A stretch of DNA of 14,968 nucleotides from JAPLKX01 sp035530195 (GCA_035530195.1 DATKVG010000004.1:1-14968), one strand, 5' to 3'. Shown: positions 6,800-14,615, numbered from the stretch's first letter. The notes: a model not told the origin generated them from the letters alone. A program made the numbers and translations.

Positions 6800-7699
6800 T
6801 CCATGCAGCGGCGTGTGCGCGAGTATTGTGAGGCGATTGCCGGCCATAACGGACTGGAAGACGATGTCCGCGACGAGCTTGAAACCTACTTTCAGGACAA
6901 GATGCTCGGTTATCTCTCCCGAGAAGAAGCCCTGACTGAAGAAGACGCGTTCATCCTGGCCCGGAAACATTTTGGCGACGAGCAGGTGGTACGGGACCTC
7001 CTCCTCAACGTCCATGAAAACCGCCCCATCGCTGCCATCAACAAATGGTTCCTGGCCGGTGCCGCCCTCGCCTTCGCCGGCTGCCTTTACACGCGGATTT
7101 TCAGCCTATTGCCGCCCGGCCTGGCAAGCGCATTGATGGAAACCTGGGGAACAACGCCGCCGCTCGGCTTCTTCCTGGTGTTCTTTGCCCTCAGCACCGG
7201 CTTTCTACTGGTGGCGGTTGCTCTCAACTGGCGCGTGAACCGGGACAGCCTGGACCACCTGTTTGGGTGGTATCTCGTGGCGCTCGTAATCGGCACTCTG
7301 GTTCTAGTACCGCCGTGGCGGCTACTGTCAGACGTCACGCCTGCAAACGTTCTGAAGTTGCTGGTCCATCAAGCCGTCACTGTAGTTGTGGCCGTTGGGT
7401 TTTTCCGCCGGGCACGGTGGACCAAGTGGGCAATGCTAACCCTGCTTATCCTTACGCTGTCTTTCTATTATTGGCGGCTCGGCGTGGGTCATTTGACTCC
7501 GCAGGCCATGGGCGCCGCAAGCGCCATTACGCAGCCTGCGCCTGGAATTATGCACGTTCCGGCAACCCTGTACGTCGAAATCCCCCCAAACTGGTACGCG
7601 CAGTCTCTCTACCTGCTCGCCCTGATCCACTGCTTTTCCCCGCGCGCTCGCTACGCAAAGAAAAGCTCGGTTACGTCCCGCGCCCCCGTGGCCGGCTAA
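6776..7699 (+). CDS. Membrane protein with N-terminal HAAS-type (permease prefix) domain
   Basis: The 307-residue protein has an acidic helical N-terminal region (about 8-80) with MQRRVREYCEAI, DVRDELETYFQDK and ALTEEDAFILARKHFGD, typical of HAAS / permease-prefix domains found next to PadR regulators. About six hydrophobic segments follow (roughly 91-112, 129-150, 163-180, 192-210, 217-236 and 274-287). No enzymatic or transporter motif was recognised. The start at 6776 has GGGAG six bases upstream and overlaps the mini-ORF stop; an internal ATG at 6791 is a weaker choice. The HAAS domain probably interacts with or senses alongside the PadR protein, but this is inferred from the gene pairing. 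The gene ends 32 bases before the convergent radical SAM gene; no terminator is visible in that gap. Confidence 0.82.
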   Translation: MPEPTMTESMQRRVREYCEAIAGHNGLEDDVRDELETYFQDKMLGYLSREEALTEEDAFILARKHFGDEQVVRDLLLNVHENRPIAAINKWFLAGAALAFAGCLYTRIFSLLPPGLASALMETWGTTPPLGFFLVFFALSTGFLLVAVALNWRVNRDSLDHLFGWYLVALVIGTLVLVPPWRLLSDVTPANVLKLLVHQAVTVVVAVGFFRRARWTKWAMLTLLILTLSFYYWRLGVGHLTPQAMGAASAITQPAPGIMHVPATLYVEIPPNWYAQSLYLLALIHCFSPRARYAKKSSVTSRAPVAG

Positions 7700-7731
7700 G
7701 GAGACCGCTTAGACGCCGATGCCTGGCTGAC

Positions 7732-9753
7732 TCAGCCTCCCTGGTGTTTCTCTGCGATGCAGGAAACGTAATCGTGCACGACCTTGTAGGGTCTTGCGGT
7801 TCCCTGGCGAGACCGGATTGTGTCGAGGAACCGTTGTTCGAGGGTTTTGCGGCGGGCGGGATCGACGGCGTCGTAAAAGGCGGTTCCGGCGCCGGACTTC
7901 AACAGGTGATCGAGCACCTCTTCGGGCGTGTCGTAGTGGAACGTGATCTGGCCGTCCCAAAGATGTTGCGCCTCCAATCCGGCGGTTAGCAGTTCCGTCC
8001 TCAGGTGTTCCATATCGCGAGGAAAATCAAAGGCCACGCGTTTCTCCAACACGGACGGGTCTTCGGCGACTATCTCGTAGAAGATGTCGAGCGGCTCGCG
8101 CGGCGAGTTCTCTTTGTGGACGACGAACGCGAGGCGGCCGCCCGGGGCGAGCGCCCTGTTCGCACGGATGAAGAAGGGCGCAAGGGGGATGTAGCCCAGG
8201 ACCCAACTCGAGAAGATCGTGTCGAAGGGACCGGCAGTCTCGATCAGTTTGAGCGCGTCCCCGGCCACGAACCGGACGTTGTCGATGCGTTTGGCCCGCG
8301 CCCGCACACGCGCCTCCGCCAACATGCCCTCCGACAGGTCCGCGGCGTATACGTCGCCCGCCGCGCCAATCCGGTCCGCAATAAGCACCGTGGCGTAACC
8401 CGTGCCGCACCCGGCCTCGAACACGCGTTGCCGGCCCTGGAAGGGCAACCTGTCCACGAGTTCATGCACGGGTTTGCCGGCCTCGGTGAGCCAGAACGCA
8501 TCATAGGACCCGTGTATGCGGTCGTAAGCCTCCTTTAACTCCGGTGCGCCCACGTCGCCCTGGGCCTGGCTCCGAACCTGGAAAAAGCGGGGCACCGCGT
8601 GCCGCTTCGGCAGGTGTTTCTCGCAGAGCTTCGTTGACGCGTCCGAACCGAGCGGCAAATGATCCCCGCCGATATGGCGGGCCAGCGTCTTGCCCACGCA
8701 ACAGGTCCGCGGCTTGCAGAACTGTTCGCCCATGCGGTCAAGAATCCGGGTGATCGGCTCGCGGGTCACGTTGCCGAAAGACAGGGGAACGAGATTGCAG
8801 GGGCACACTTCCCCGCTGCCGTCGATGTACAGGTGGGTCAGCCCGGCGCCGCAACCGAAAGCCCTGGCCGACTCGACATAGAGAAACGTGGACAGAATGG
8901 GCAGGTCGGGTCGTTCGGCCACTTCGCGCTGAAAATCGAGGATCCGTTGTTTCTCTTCCCGGCTGAGCAGAACATCGCGCCGGCCCGCGAGCTTGCCCGT
9001 GGCGCTCGGCTCGATGAGGTGTACCTCGAGCGCACCAGACCCGGCCGCAAACCGCATGAACGCCTCGAACCGCTCGGGCCGAAGCGCCTCGTGCGTTCCC
9101 ACCGCAACGATATAGGGATACAGCCCCGCCTCGCCCGCCCGCGCGAGGGCCTTCACAGCGGAGGCAAAGGCCCCTTCCCGGCCACGCATGCGGTCATGTT
9201 CGGCGGCATCGACGGAGTCCAGGCTCACGCCCATGGCAAACAGGCCGCTGTCTTTGAGCGCCCGGGCGCGCGCCTGAGTGAGACCCGCCCCCGTCGTGTT
9301 CAGGAACAGGCACGTCTTGTCGCCGAACGCCCCGGCCACTTCTTCCAAATCCAAACGCAGCAAAGGCTCGCCACCAGTCAACGTGACGCTGACCACGTTG
9401 AGTTCCTGAAGCTGCCGGGCCGTTTCCTCGAGCGCCGAGAGAGGCATGTCCTGCTGGCTGCGCCCCGCATTGTAACAATGCCAGCAGTTGTACGGGCACC
9501 GGTTGGTCACCGCCAGCGTCACCGAAAAAAGGCTCCGTTGGCCAGCCTCGCCTATCGCGTTAAACTGCGCCGCCATGTTGTCGAACGCCCCGCTCGGATA
9601 AGGCGGGAAGTGCGTGTTCACCACGTGTTTTCCGTCAAACTCCACAACCTTCTCATGTTCGAGGTACTCCTTCAGGAACCCCGCCACCTGCGGATGCAGT
9701 TTCGAAAACGGCGCTTCGTGCAGAACCCGTGCGAGAAACTCCTGGCCTTTCAT
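7732..9753 (-). CDS. Radical SAM (SPASM-like) enzyme fused to class I SAM-dependent methyltransferase
   Basis: The 673-residue protein joins two SAM-using enzymes. The N-terminal half has the radical SAM cluster motif CPYNCWHC (C86, C90, C93), GGEP at 127-130, and barrel segments such as FAMGVSLDS. A Cys-rich region follows (C301, C317, C319, C346, C351, C352, C377) with the GEVCPCN...GNV pattern of SPASM-type auxiliary cluster domains, as in PqqE/MoaA-like maturases. After a linker near 385-410 comes a Rossmann methyltransferase: motif I VFEAGCGTGY (444-453), acidic motif AADLSEG, and FDTIFSSWVLGYIP (510-523), with a C-terminal cap to 673. The start at 9753 has AAAGGAG nine bases upstream; the open frame continues to 10515 only as a shadow of the opposite gene. 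It is divergent from a sigma-54 activator and has a sigma-54 promoter match in front. Substrate unknown; no precursor peptide gene is evident nearby. Confidence 0.93.
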   Translation of the reverse strand: MKGQEFLARVLHEAPFSKLHPQVAGFLKEYLEHEKVVEFDGKHVVNTHFPPYPSGAFDNMAAQFNAIGEAGQRSLFSVTLAVTNRCPYNCWHCYNAGRSQQDMPLSALEETARQLQELNVVSVTLTGGEPLLRLDLEEVAGAFGDKTCLFLNTTGAGLTQARARALKDSGLFAMGVSLDSVDAAEHDRMRGREGAFASAVKALARAGEAGLYPYIVAVGTHEALRPERFEAFMRFAAGSGALEVHLIEPSATGKLAGRRDVLLSREEKQRILDFQREVAERPDLPILSTFLYVESARAFGCGAGLTHLYIDGSGEVCPCNLVPLSFGNVTREPITRILDRMGEQFCKPRTCCVGKTLARHIGGDHLPLGSDASTKLCEKHLPKRHAVPRFFQVRSQAQGDVGAPELKEAYDRIHGSYDAFWLTEAGKPVHELVDRLPFQGRQRVFEAGCGTGYATVLIADRIGAAGDVYAADLSEGMLAEARVRARAKRIDNVRFVAGDALKLIETAGPFDTIFSSWVLGYIPLAPFFIRANRALAPGGRLAFVVHKENSPREPLDIFYEIVAEDPSVLEKRVAFDFPRDMEHLRTELLTAGLEAQHLWDGQITFHYDTPEEVLDHLLKSGAGTAFYDAVDPARRKTLEQRFLDTIRSRQGTARPYKVVHDYVSCIAEKHQGG

Positions 9754-9794
9754 AGTCGTTGGCTCCTTTCCTCGGTTGCGACGGTTTCGGGGAA

Positions 9795-9810
9795 AGCAAG
9801 CCCCATGCCG
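9795..9810 (-). promoter_or_regulatory. Sigma-54 (-24/-12) promoter for the radical SAM-methyltransferase gene
   Basis: Read on the minus strand, CGGCATGGGGCTTGCT contains the invariant GG (-24) and GC (-12) with the required 10 bases between them. It matches the consensus TGGCACG-N4-TTGCW at 10 of 12 specified positions, with TTGC intact. Transcription would start near 9785, giving a leader of about 30 bases that holds the AAAGGAG site. The adjacent divergent gene encodes a sigma-54 activator, which makes the match far more credible than it would be alone. Confidence 0.65.
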
Positions 9811-9884
9811 CCAATCTGTCCGTACGCAAGTAATTGATTCACAAAGGGATAACGAGCATCTGGCCGTCTTGTTGGTGTGGGTTA

Positions 9885-9914
9885 TTGCCGAACAGCATGC
9901 CTTGGGTGTACAAT
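9885..9914 (+). promoter_or_regulatory. Candidate sigma-70 promoter for the sigma-54 activator gene
   Basis: TTGCCG (9885-9890, 4 of 6) and TACAAT (9909-9914, 5 of 6) are separated by 18 bases. The predicted start near 9921 leaves about 28 bases before the ATG at 9949, including GGAAGGAG. The -10 overlaps the left end of the dyad at 9909-9932, which would allow autoregulation. Confidence 0.45.
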
Positions 9915-9932
9915 ATGTGTTCATAAAATGTA
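9909..9932. promoter_or_regulatory. Imperfect 24-bp dyad, candidate activator binding site
   Basis: The sequence runs from TACA (9909-9912) to TGTA (9929-9932) with inner matched T, T, T, TG / CA, A, A, A positions; 8 of 10-12 pairings about the centre at 9920/9921 are complementary, including the four outermost. The centre is about 135 bp upstream of the predicted sigma-54 start, a usual distance for an enhancer site. The region is AT-rich, so chance symmetry is possible. Confidence 0.3.
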
Positions 9933-9948
9933 TAGGAAGGAGAGTGCC

Positions 9949-11496
9949 ATGGCCCTGTTTCAAGACGCGGACAGGCGGTGTGCCGAGGCGTTGGTGGAGC
10001 TCAGTTACTGCAATCCGTTTCTGCCCGAGCGTATCGAGTATGAACGCATGATTCTGGGCGACGAATTCATTGGCACGGACGGGCCGTGGCACAAGCATGT
10101 CGAGGAACAGGAGGAACGTCCCAACATCGAGTTGCTCACGCAGCGCGCCAAGGTCCTGGCGGACGGCGCACGAGATCGCCTCCAGGCCGGCAAACAGTCC
10201 GGCGAGGCGGAACAAGGGTTGTACCACGACACCGTGCTCTACTACCTCTTCAACAAATACACCCAGCCGTTTTTCGAATACGTCATCGACACAGAGCAGG
10301 GCAACGCCGCACCAGGCGCCGCGGCGGGCCTCTACAACCGGCTTCAGGACGACGCCGTGCATTATCTCGGCATCCCCGGCGTTACGTTCGCCCTGAGCGA
10401 GACCGATCACGTGTTCGCATGCTTCTTCCAATTGCGGCGGGCGTGGCACAACATCTACGACAACATCATCGGCGGGTCGATGGCGTCGGCGCGGCTGCGC
10501 GCGGCCGTCTGGCAATCCATCTTCACGTGCGACATGCGCCGTTACCGCCGCGCGCTGTACACCCGCATGGGCGATATCACCACGCTCGTCACGGGCCCCT
10601 CCGGTACCGGCAAGGAATTGGTGGCCCGGGCTATCGCGTTGTCCCGGTATATCCCGTTCGATTCAAAAACCAGGCGGTTCGCCACAAACGTTGACCAATG
10701 TTTCTATCCTATCAACCTCTCGGCCCTCTCGCCGACGCTCATCGAGTCCGAGATGTTTGGCCACAAAAAAGGGGCCTTCACGGGCGCGATCGCCGACCGC
10801 GAGGGATTTTTTGAACTGTGTCCCGCGGATGGCGCCGTGTTTCTGGACGAGATCGGCGACCTCGACCCCGCCATCCAGGTAAAGCTGCTGCGCGTGCTTC
10901 AGACGCGCGTGTTCCAGCGGATAGGCGACACCAGCGACCGACGGTTCGAGGGCAAAGTTATCGCGGCCACAAACCGGGACCCGGCGCACGAAATGCAGGA
11001 AGGACGCTTCCGTCAAGACCTCTATTACCGGCTCTGCTCGGACCTGATCGTGACGCCGTCGCTGAACGAGCAGATACAAGGCTCCCCCGAACAACTCCAC
11101 AACCTGCTCCTGTTCATCGCACGCCGCGTGGCAGGCCTCGAAGAAGCCGAACCGCTGGCCGGCGAAGTCGCGCACTGGATCCGGGAGAACCTCGAACCGG
11201 ATTACGCCTGGCCCGGCAACGTCCGCGAGCTCGAGCAGTGCGTGCGCAACATCATGATCCGCAAAACCTACCAGCCGACACAGCGTTGCAACACCCTGCC
11301 CAAACCGCGCGAAGCCTTTCTTGACGCCGTCAAGGCGGGAAGGCTGACCGCCGACGACCTGCTGCGAAAGTATTGCACCCTCGTGTATGCCGAAACGGGC
11401 AGCTACCTCGAGACCGCGCGACGGCTTGGAATTGACCGCAGAACCGTAAAAGACCGCATCGACCCCCGGTTTCTCGAATCCCTTCGCGGGTTGTAG
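9949..11496 (+). CDS. Sigma-54-dependent transcriptional activator with unrecognised N-terminal domain
   Basis: The 515-residue protein is a bacterial enhancer-binding protein that would remodel sigma-54 RNA polymerase by ATP hydrolysis. The AAA+ core has Walker A GPSGTGKE (216-223), the sigma-54 contact loop GAFTGA (275-280), Walker B VFLDEIGD (297-304), ATNRD (340-344), the arginine-finger region GRFRQDLYYRL (352-362) and WPGNVREL (421-428). The usual PPLRER-type stretch is altered (TPSLNEQ). A Fis-like helix-turn-helix lies at about 482-505 (SYLETARRLGIDRRTV). Residues 1-200 are not a receiver, GAF, PAS or V4R domain that I can recognise; they are mostly helical, rich in aromatic residues (for example YYLFNKYTQPFFEYV) and probably sense the signal. 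The start at 9949 has GGAAGGAG six bases upstream. Divergent orientation and the facing -24/-12 element suggest that it activates the radical SAM gene. Confidence 0.93.
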   Translation: MALFQDADRRCAEALVELSYCNPFLPERIEYERMILGDEFIGTDGPWHKHVEEQEERPNIELLTQRAKVLADGARDRLQAGKQSGEAEQGLYHDTVLYYLFNKYTQPFFEYVIDTEQGNAAPGAAAGLYNRLQDDAVHYLGIPGVTFALSETDHVFACFFQLRRAWHNIYDNIIGGSMASARLRAAVWQSIFTCDMRRYRRALYTRMGDITTLVTGPSGTGKELVARAIALSRYIPFDSKTRRFATNVDQCFYPINLSALSPTLIESEMFGHKKGAFTGAIADREGFFELCPADGAVFLDEIGDLDPAIQVKLLRVLQTRVFQRIGDTSDRRFEGKVIAATNRDPAHEMQEGRFRQDLYYRLCSDLIVTPSLNEQIQGSPEQLHNLLLFIARRVAGLEEAEPLAGEVAHWIRENLEPDYAWPGNVRELEQCVRNIMIRKTYQPTQRCNTLPKPREAFLDAVKAGRLTADDLLRKYCTLVYAETGSYLETARRLGIDRRTVKDRIDPRFLESLRGL

Positions 11497-11575
11497 CGGC
11501 AACACCGAGCATGTAATATGAAACAAGTTGCTGAGGCGGCTGACACACGACAGGGCTGCCCCGCCCAGACTTTTC

Positions 11576-11698
11576 ATGCTGGTAGTCCGTGCCACCACGT
11601 TCGCGGTAATGGGCAGCTTCTTGTGGATAGTGGTTGCCGCGGCGTTCCGGTTCGCCCGCGCAAAAACGCGCCCCGCGGAAACCACGACGGATGAATGA
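11576..11698 (+). CDS. Possible 40-residue single-span membrane protein (weak)
   Basis: In the 232-base gap between the activator and the lyase gene, a 40-codon frame encodes a short protein with one hydrophobic segment (TTFAVMGSFLWIVVAAAF, about residues 7-24) followed by a basic then Thr/Glu tail. No ribosome-binding site is visible before the ATG at 11576; a TTG at 11528 in the same frame would add a basic N-terminal stretch but also lacks a clear site. I see no other feature in this gap. It may be a chance frame. Confidence 0.2.
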   Translation: MLVVRATTFAVMGSFLWIVVAAAFRFARAKTRPAETTTDE

Positions 11699-11728
11699 AC
11701 TGCGCATGAGGGGAGATGCGGAAATACC

Positions 11729-12916
11729 ATGAATAAATCACTCACCGTGGCCGGTCAGCAAACAGCCGAACAGGGATTTTGCACACGCCCCAAACTGTTG
11801 CTGGCGGCATGTTGTCTTCTGCTGGGCGGGGTTTCGTGTACCTCCCACTATGTCCGTGGAACGCCGCTTGATCAACCCTGCGGCATGCTTACCCCGGAAC
11901 AACTGGCCGTCATCCGCGACAACATCGCGCGCGAACCCTGGCACGGCGCGTACCTTGCGCTTCTCGAAAATGCCGATCAGGCGCTCGAGCGCGATCCGCA
12001 TCCTGTCGAGGTTTTCAAGGTGCCGTCCTACTATGCGCACCCGCGCGACCACATGCAGGCCAAAGAGCCGTTAAGCTCCGACGCCCAAGCCGCACACACC
12101 CTGGCATTGGCCTGGCATCTTGCCGATGCGCACCAGGACGCCTATGCCGCAAAAGCCGCGTCGATCCTCGATGCATGGGCTTCCACCAACACCTCCGTCC
12201 GCGGGAAAGAGTCGGCCCTGGTCTTCTGTTATGCGGGTACACCGCTGGTGCTTGCCGCGGACCTTCTCGCCGACAACGCGGCCTGGCGGGACGGTCCCCG
12301 GGAACGGTTTCTGGAATGGACGGAAAACGTTTTTCTTCCTGCTGCGCAATCAATCTCATGCCGAAGGAACAACTGGGGAGCGTGGAGCCTATTCGCCATT
12401 TCGGCGGGAACCAGCCTCCTACAGGCGCCCGGTGGGATTGACGAGTGTGCCGCAAAACTGCGCCGGCGCATTGAAACCCACATAGACCACAACGCCGAAC
12501 TCCCGCACGAAAACCGCCGCACCAACAGCGGCATGCGCTACACGGCTTTCGCGCTTCTGGCCATGACGGCGTCCGCACAGATTATCCGAAACAACGGCGG
12601 AGACGATCTCTTTCAACACGTGGACGCGGATGGAATAGGGATCGAGGCCGCTCTGGAAAAACATTTTGACTACTGTCTCGACCCGGACTCCTGGCCGTAC
12701 CGGCCCGCGACCGGTGTGATCGGTTGGTTGCAGCGGATCCTGTACCCTCGCGCCGACAGCTTGCTGATTCCGTCGCCGACGGCCGATTCCGGTTCACTGT
12801 TTGAGGCCATGTCTGCCGAGTATCGTAACCAAGCATGGGAAAACTGGACGGCTTCCGCGCGCCCCATCCACGGCGGCCGTGGCTGGCTGCAGCCAACGCT
12901 CACCCGCCAGCGATGA
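11729..12916 (+). CDS. Exported alginate-lyase-family protein (polysaccharide lyase-like)
   Basis: The 395-residue protein has a basic N-terminal segment, a hydrophobic core at about 23-36 and then GGVSC with Cys37, which could be a weak lipobox (Gly rather than Leu at -3), so it is exported and perhaps a lipoprotein. The mature part is alpha-helical and resembles the alginate lyase family: TPEQLAVIRDNI near the start, an alternating helical-toroid pattern (AAHTLALAWHLADA, AAKAASILDAWAS), the conserved NNWGAWS (N214, N215, W216) and the later ELPHENRRTNSGMRYTAFALLAMTA stretch. Such enzymes cleave uronic-acid polysaccharides by beta-elimination; the actual substrate is not certain. The ATG at 11729 has AGGGGAG about 15 bases upstream, which is rather far, and overlaps the stop of a short upstream frame in ATGA. 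Its stop is 22 bases from the convergent ATPase gene. Confidence 0.8.
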   Translation: MNKSLTVAGQQTAEQGFCTRPKLLLAACCLLLGGVSCTSHYVRGTPLDQPCGMLTPEQLAVIRDNIAREPWHGAYLALLENADQALERDPHPVEVFKVPSYYAHPRDHMQAKEPLSSDAQAAHTLALAWHLADAHQDAYAAKAASILDAWASTNTSVRGKESALVFCYAGTPLVLAADLLADNAAWRDGPRERFLEWTENVFLPAAQSISCRRNNWGAWSLFAISAGTSLLQAPGGIDECAAKLRRRIETHIDHNAELPHENRRTNSGMRYTAFALLAMTASAQIIRNNGGDDLFQHVDADGIGIEAALEKHFDYCLDPDSWPYRPATGVIGWLQRILYPRADSLLIPSPTADSGSLFEAMSAEYRNQAWENWTASARPIHGGRGWLQPTLTRQR

Positions 12917-12938
12917 TAGCCTTCAGCGTTACGCCGGC

Positions 12939-14456
12939 TCATAACCCACCGCGCAACGCCTTGAGGCTTTCCAGGCGCGGGACGGAGTAGGTGCCCATAT
13001 GCATTTGGTCGAGGATGGACTGGTCGGTGGAGAACAGCTGGGCGTGGGCGTAGTCGATTTTTTTGCTCTTGACGAGGCCGTAGAGGTAGCTCTCGAACAG
13101 GAACGAACTGCCGACGGTCTGCTGCATGCCGATCCGAATCGCGTCGGTATCGCCGTCGATGATGCCGTCGTTGATGGGCTTGATGTCGTTGAACATGAAC
13201 TCGAGCGCAGGGACTCTCCCGCCGCCGATCTTGGGCACGAGCCGCTGGCAAATAATGCAGCGGATGCTGTCGCGCAGTTGCAGCTTGACGAGGTCGCGCT
13301 CGACCGGGTCGAAGAAACTGACGATGCGGTTGATGGTTTCGGAGGCGGTGTTCGAGTGCAGCGTGCTGATGACGAGGTGGCCGGTTGCGGCGGCGTTAAT
13401 GGCGGCGCGAATGGTGTCGGGGTCGCGCATCTCGCCGATAAAGATGACGTCGGGGTCGTGGCGCAACGCGCCGGTGACGGCCTCGTTGAACGAGTCGACA
13501 TCGACACCGAGGCAGCGCTGCGACATCAGTGATTTCTTATTGACGTGTACGAACTCGATCGGGTTTTCGATCGACAGGATGTGCAGCGATTTGGTGCTGT
13601 TGATGTAATCCAACAGCGTGGCGGACGTGGTGGTCTTGCCCGAACCCGTCATGCCCGTCACCAACACCAGCCCGTGGTGGTAGCTCGCCAGTTTCACCAT
13701 CATGTCGCGCGGAACGTTCAGATCCTCGAAGGACGGGATTTTCTCGGGCAGGAACCGGAACGTGCAGTGGACCGCGCCGGATTTGTGAAACGCCGAGACG
13801 CGCGAGTAACCCAGCCCCACCTGGTGAAAGTTGAAACTGGTCTGCTTGGTCTTCACGAACTCATCCCAATACAGGTCGGGTGTGATCTGCCTGATCAACG
13901 CCGTGATCTGCACGCTCGACAGCGGCGCCATGACTTCCGAGTGCATCGTCTGCCCGTCCACGCGGAATACGGGCGTCTCGCCGGGCGTGAGGTGGATGTC
14001 GCTGGCTTTGTACTGTATCAGCGCCTGGAACATAAGCTCGACGTTGATAGGGTCAATACGGAAATTGTCGCCGTAGATGCGCCAGATCTCGGGCAACGTG
14101 ATGCAGCCAACGTATTTTTCCGCCGCGGCCTTGCTCTTGGGGCTGGATGGCGTGGCGAGCGGCGGGCACTGGATCGTGTAAAGGCCCGATTCTTCCACCA
14201 CCGTGCTCACATCGGCATATTCGGCGGCGACCGCCTTGATCGCGGCCACCCAATCGGCGGTGAGCGGCCGGATCTTCAGTTCGAACCGATCAAACTCCTT
14301 CTCGAAATCCGCCCGTTCCGCCACAAAATCTATCCAGTCGCCTCGGCACACCAGCTTGCGCGGAATCCCTTCCCGCTTGCTGACCTCGCCTTCCACCGTT
14401 GCAATGACTTTTCCGATGGTTTTGTGGTGCCCGGTGCCCAGGATGATTTCCGACAT
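12939..14456 (-). CDS. PilT/GspE-family secretion ATPase with N-terminal extension
   Basis: The 505-residue protein has a hexameric type II/IV secretion ATPase core from about residue 135: KASDIHL (150-156), Walker A GMTGSGKTTT (268-277), the Asp box SIENPIEF (295-302), Walker B DVIFIGEMRDPDTI (336-349) and the His box GHLVISTLHSNTA (359-371). This matches PilT/PilU retraction ATPases rather than GspE because the tetra-Cys zinc motif is absent. It is longer than typical PilT (about 345 residues) by an unrecognised N-terminal region of about 135 residues. The canonical AIRNLIREGK retraction motif is not found; the equivalent stretch reads PINDGIIDGD. The start at 14456 has AGGAGG eight bases upstream, preferable to the frame start at 14495. 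No other pilus gene is adjacent. It probably powers surface-filament dynamics, but its partner machine is not in the window. Confidence 0.9.
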   Translation of the reverse strand: MSEIILGTGHHKTIGKVIATVEGEVSKREGIPRKLVCRGDWIDFVAERADFEKEFDRFELKIRPLTADWVAAIKAVAAEYADVSTVVEESGLYTIQCPPLATPSSPKSKAAAEKYVGCITLPEIWRIYGDNFRIDPINVELMFQALIQYKASDIHLTPGETPVFRVDGQTMHSEVMAPLSSVQITALIRQITPDLYWDEFVKTKQTSFNFHQVGLGYSRVSAFHKSGAVHCTFRFLPEKIPSFEDLNVPRDMMVKLASYHHGLVLVTGMTGSGKTTTSATLLDYINSTKSLHILSIENPIEFVHVNKKSLMSQRCLGVDVDSFNEAVTGALRHDPDVIFIGEMRDPDTIRAAINAAATGHLVISTLHSNTASETINRIVSFFDPVERDLVKLQLRDSIRCIICQRLVPKIGGGRVPALEFMFNDIKPINDGIIDGDTDAIRIGMQQTVGSSFLFESYLYGLVKSKKIDYAHAQLFSTDQSILDQMHMGTYSVPRLESLKALRGGL

Positions 14457-14497
14457 GCCCTGCGCCTCCTGTCTACGGCGGCTAAGAAGCCGCATTC

Positions 14498-14565
14498 AGA
14501 ATCTTTGTTCGCGACCTTGAGCCAACATCTACGCGTCGTACGCAGACGTCGCGAACCAAGATTCT
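14498..14565 (-). promoter_or_regulatory. 18-bp inverted repeat in the leader of the PilT-like gene
   Basis: Arms 14498-14515 and 14548-14565 are inverted copies at 17 of 18 positions, separated by 32 bases that contain small internal palindromes (TACG/CGTA around CGT at 14530-14540). With transcription starting near 14609 the element would form a long stem in the 5' leader, ending about 40 bases before the start codon. No U-run follows, so it is not an obvious terminator. An RNA control element, an operator or a remnant of a small mobile repeat are all possible. Confidence 0.6.
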
Positions 14566-14615
14566 AAGGAGCCTTTTCTGCAAATAACCATAACCAGGCC
14601 ACTTCGTCTGTATTG

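Noticed and set aside
9754..10515. Upstream extension of the radical SAM reading frame to 10515
   Set aside because: The extension overlaps the activator gene on the other strand, lacks domain content, and the ATG at 9753 has an excellent ribosome-binding site and a sigma-54 promoter just upstream.
11485..11510. Small GTTG/CAAC hairpin at the end of the activator gene as terminator
   Set aside because: Only four base pairs and no T-run follows.
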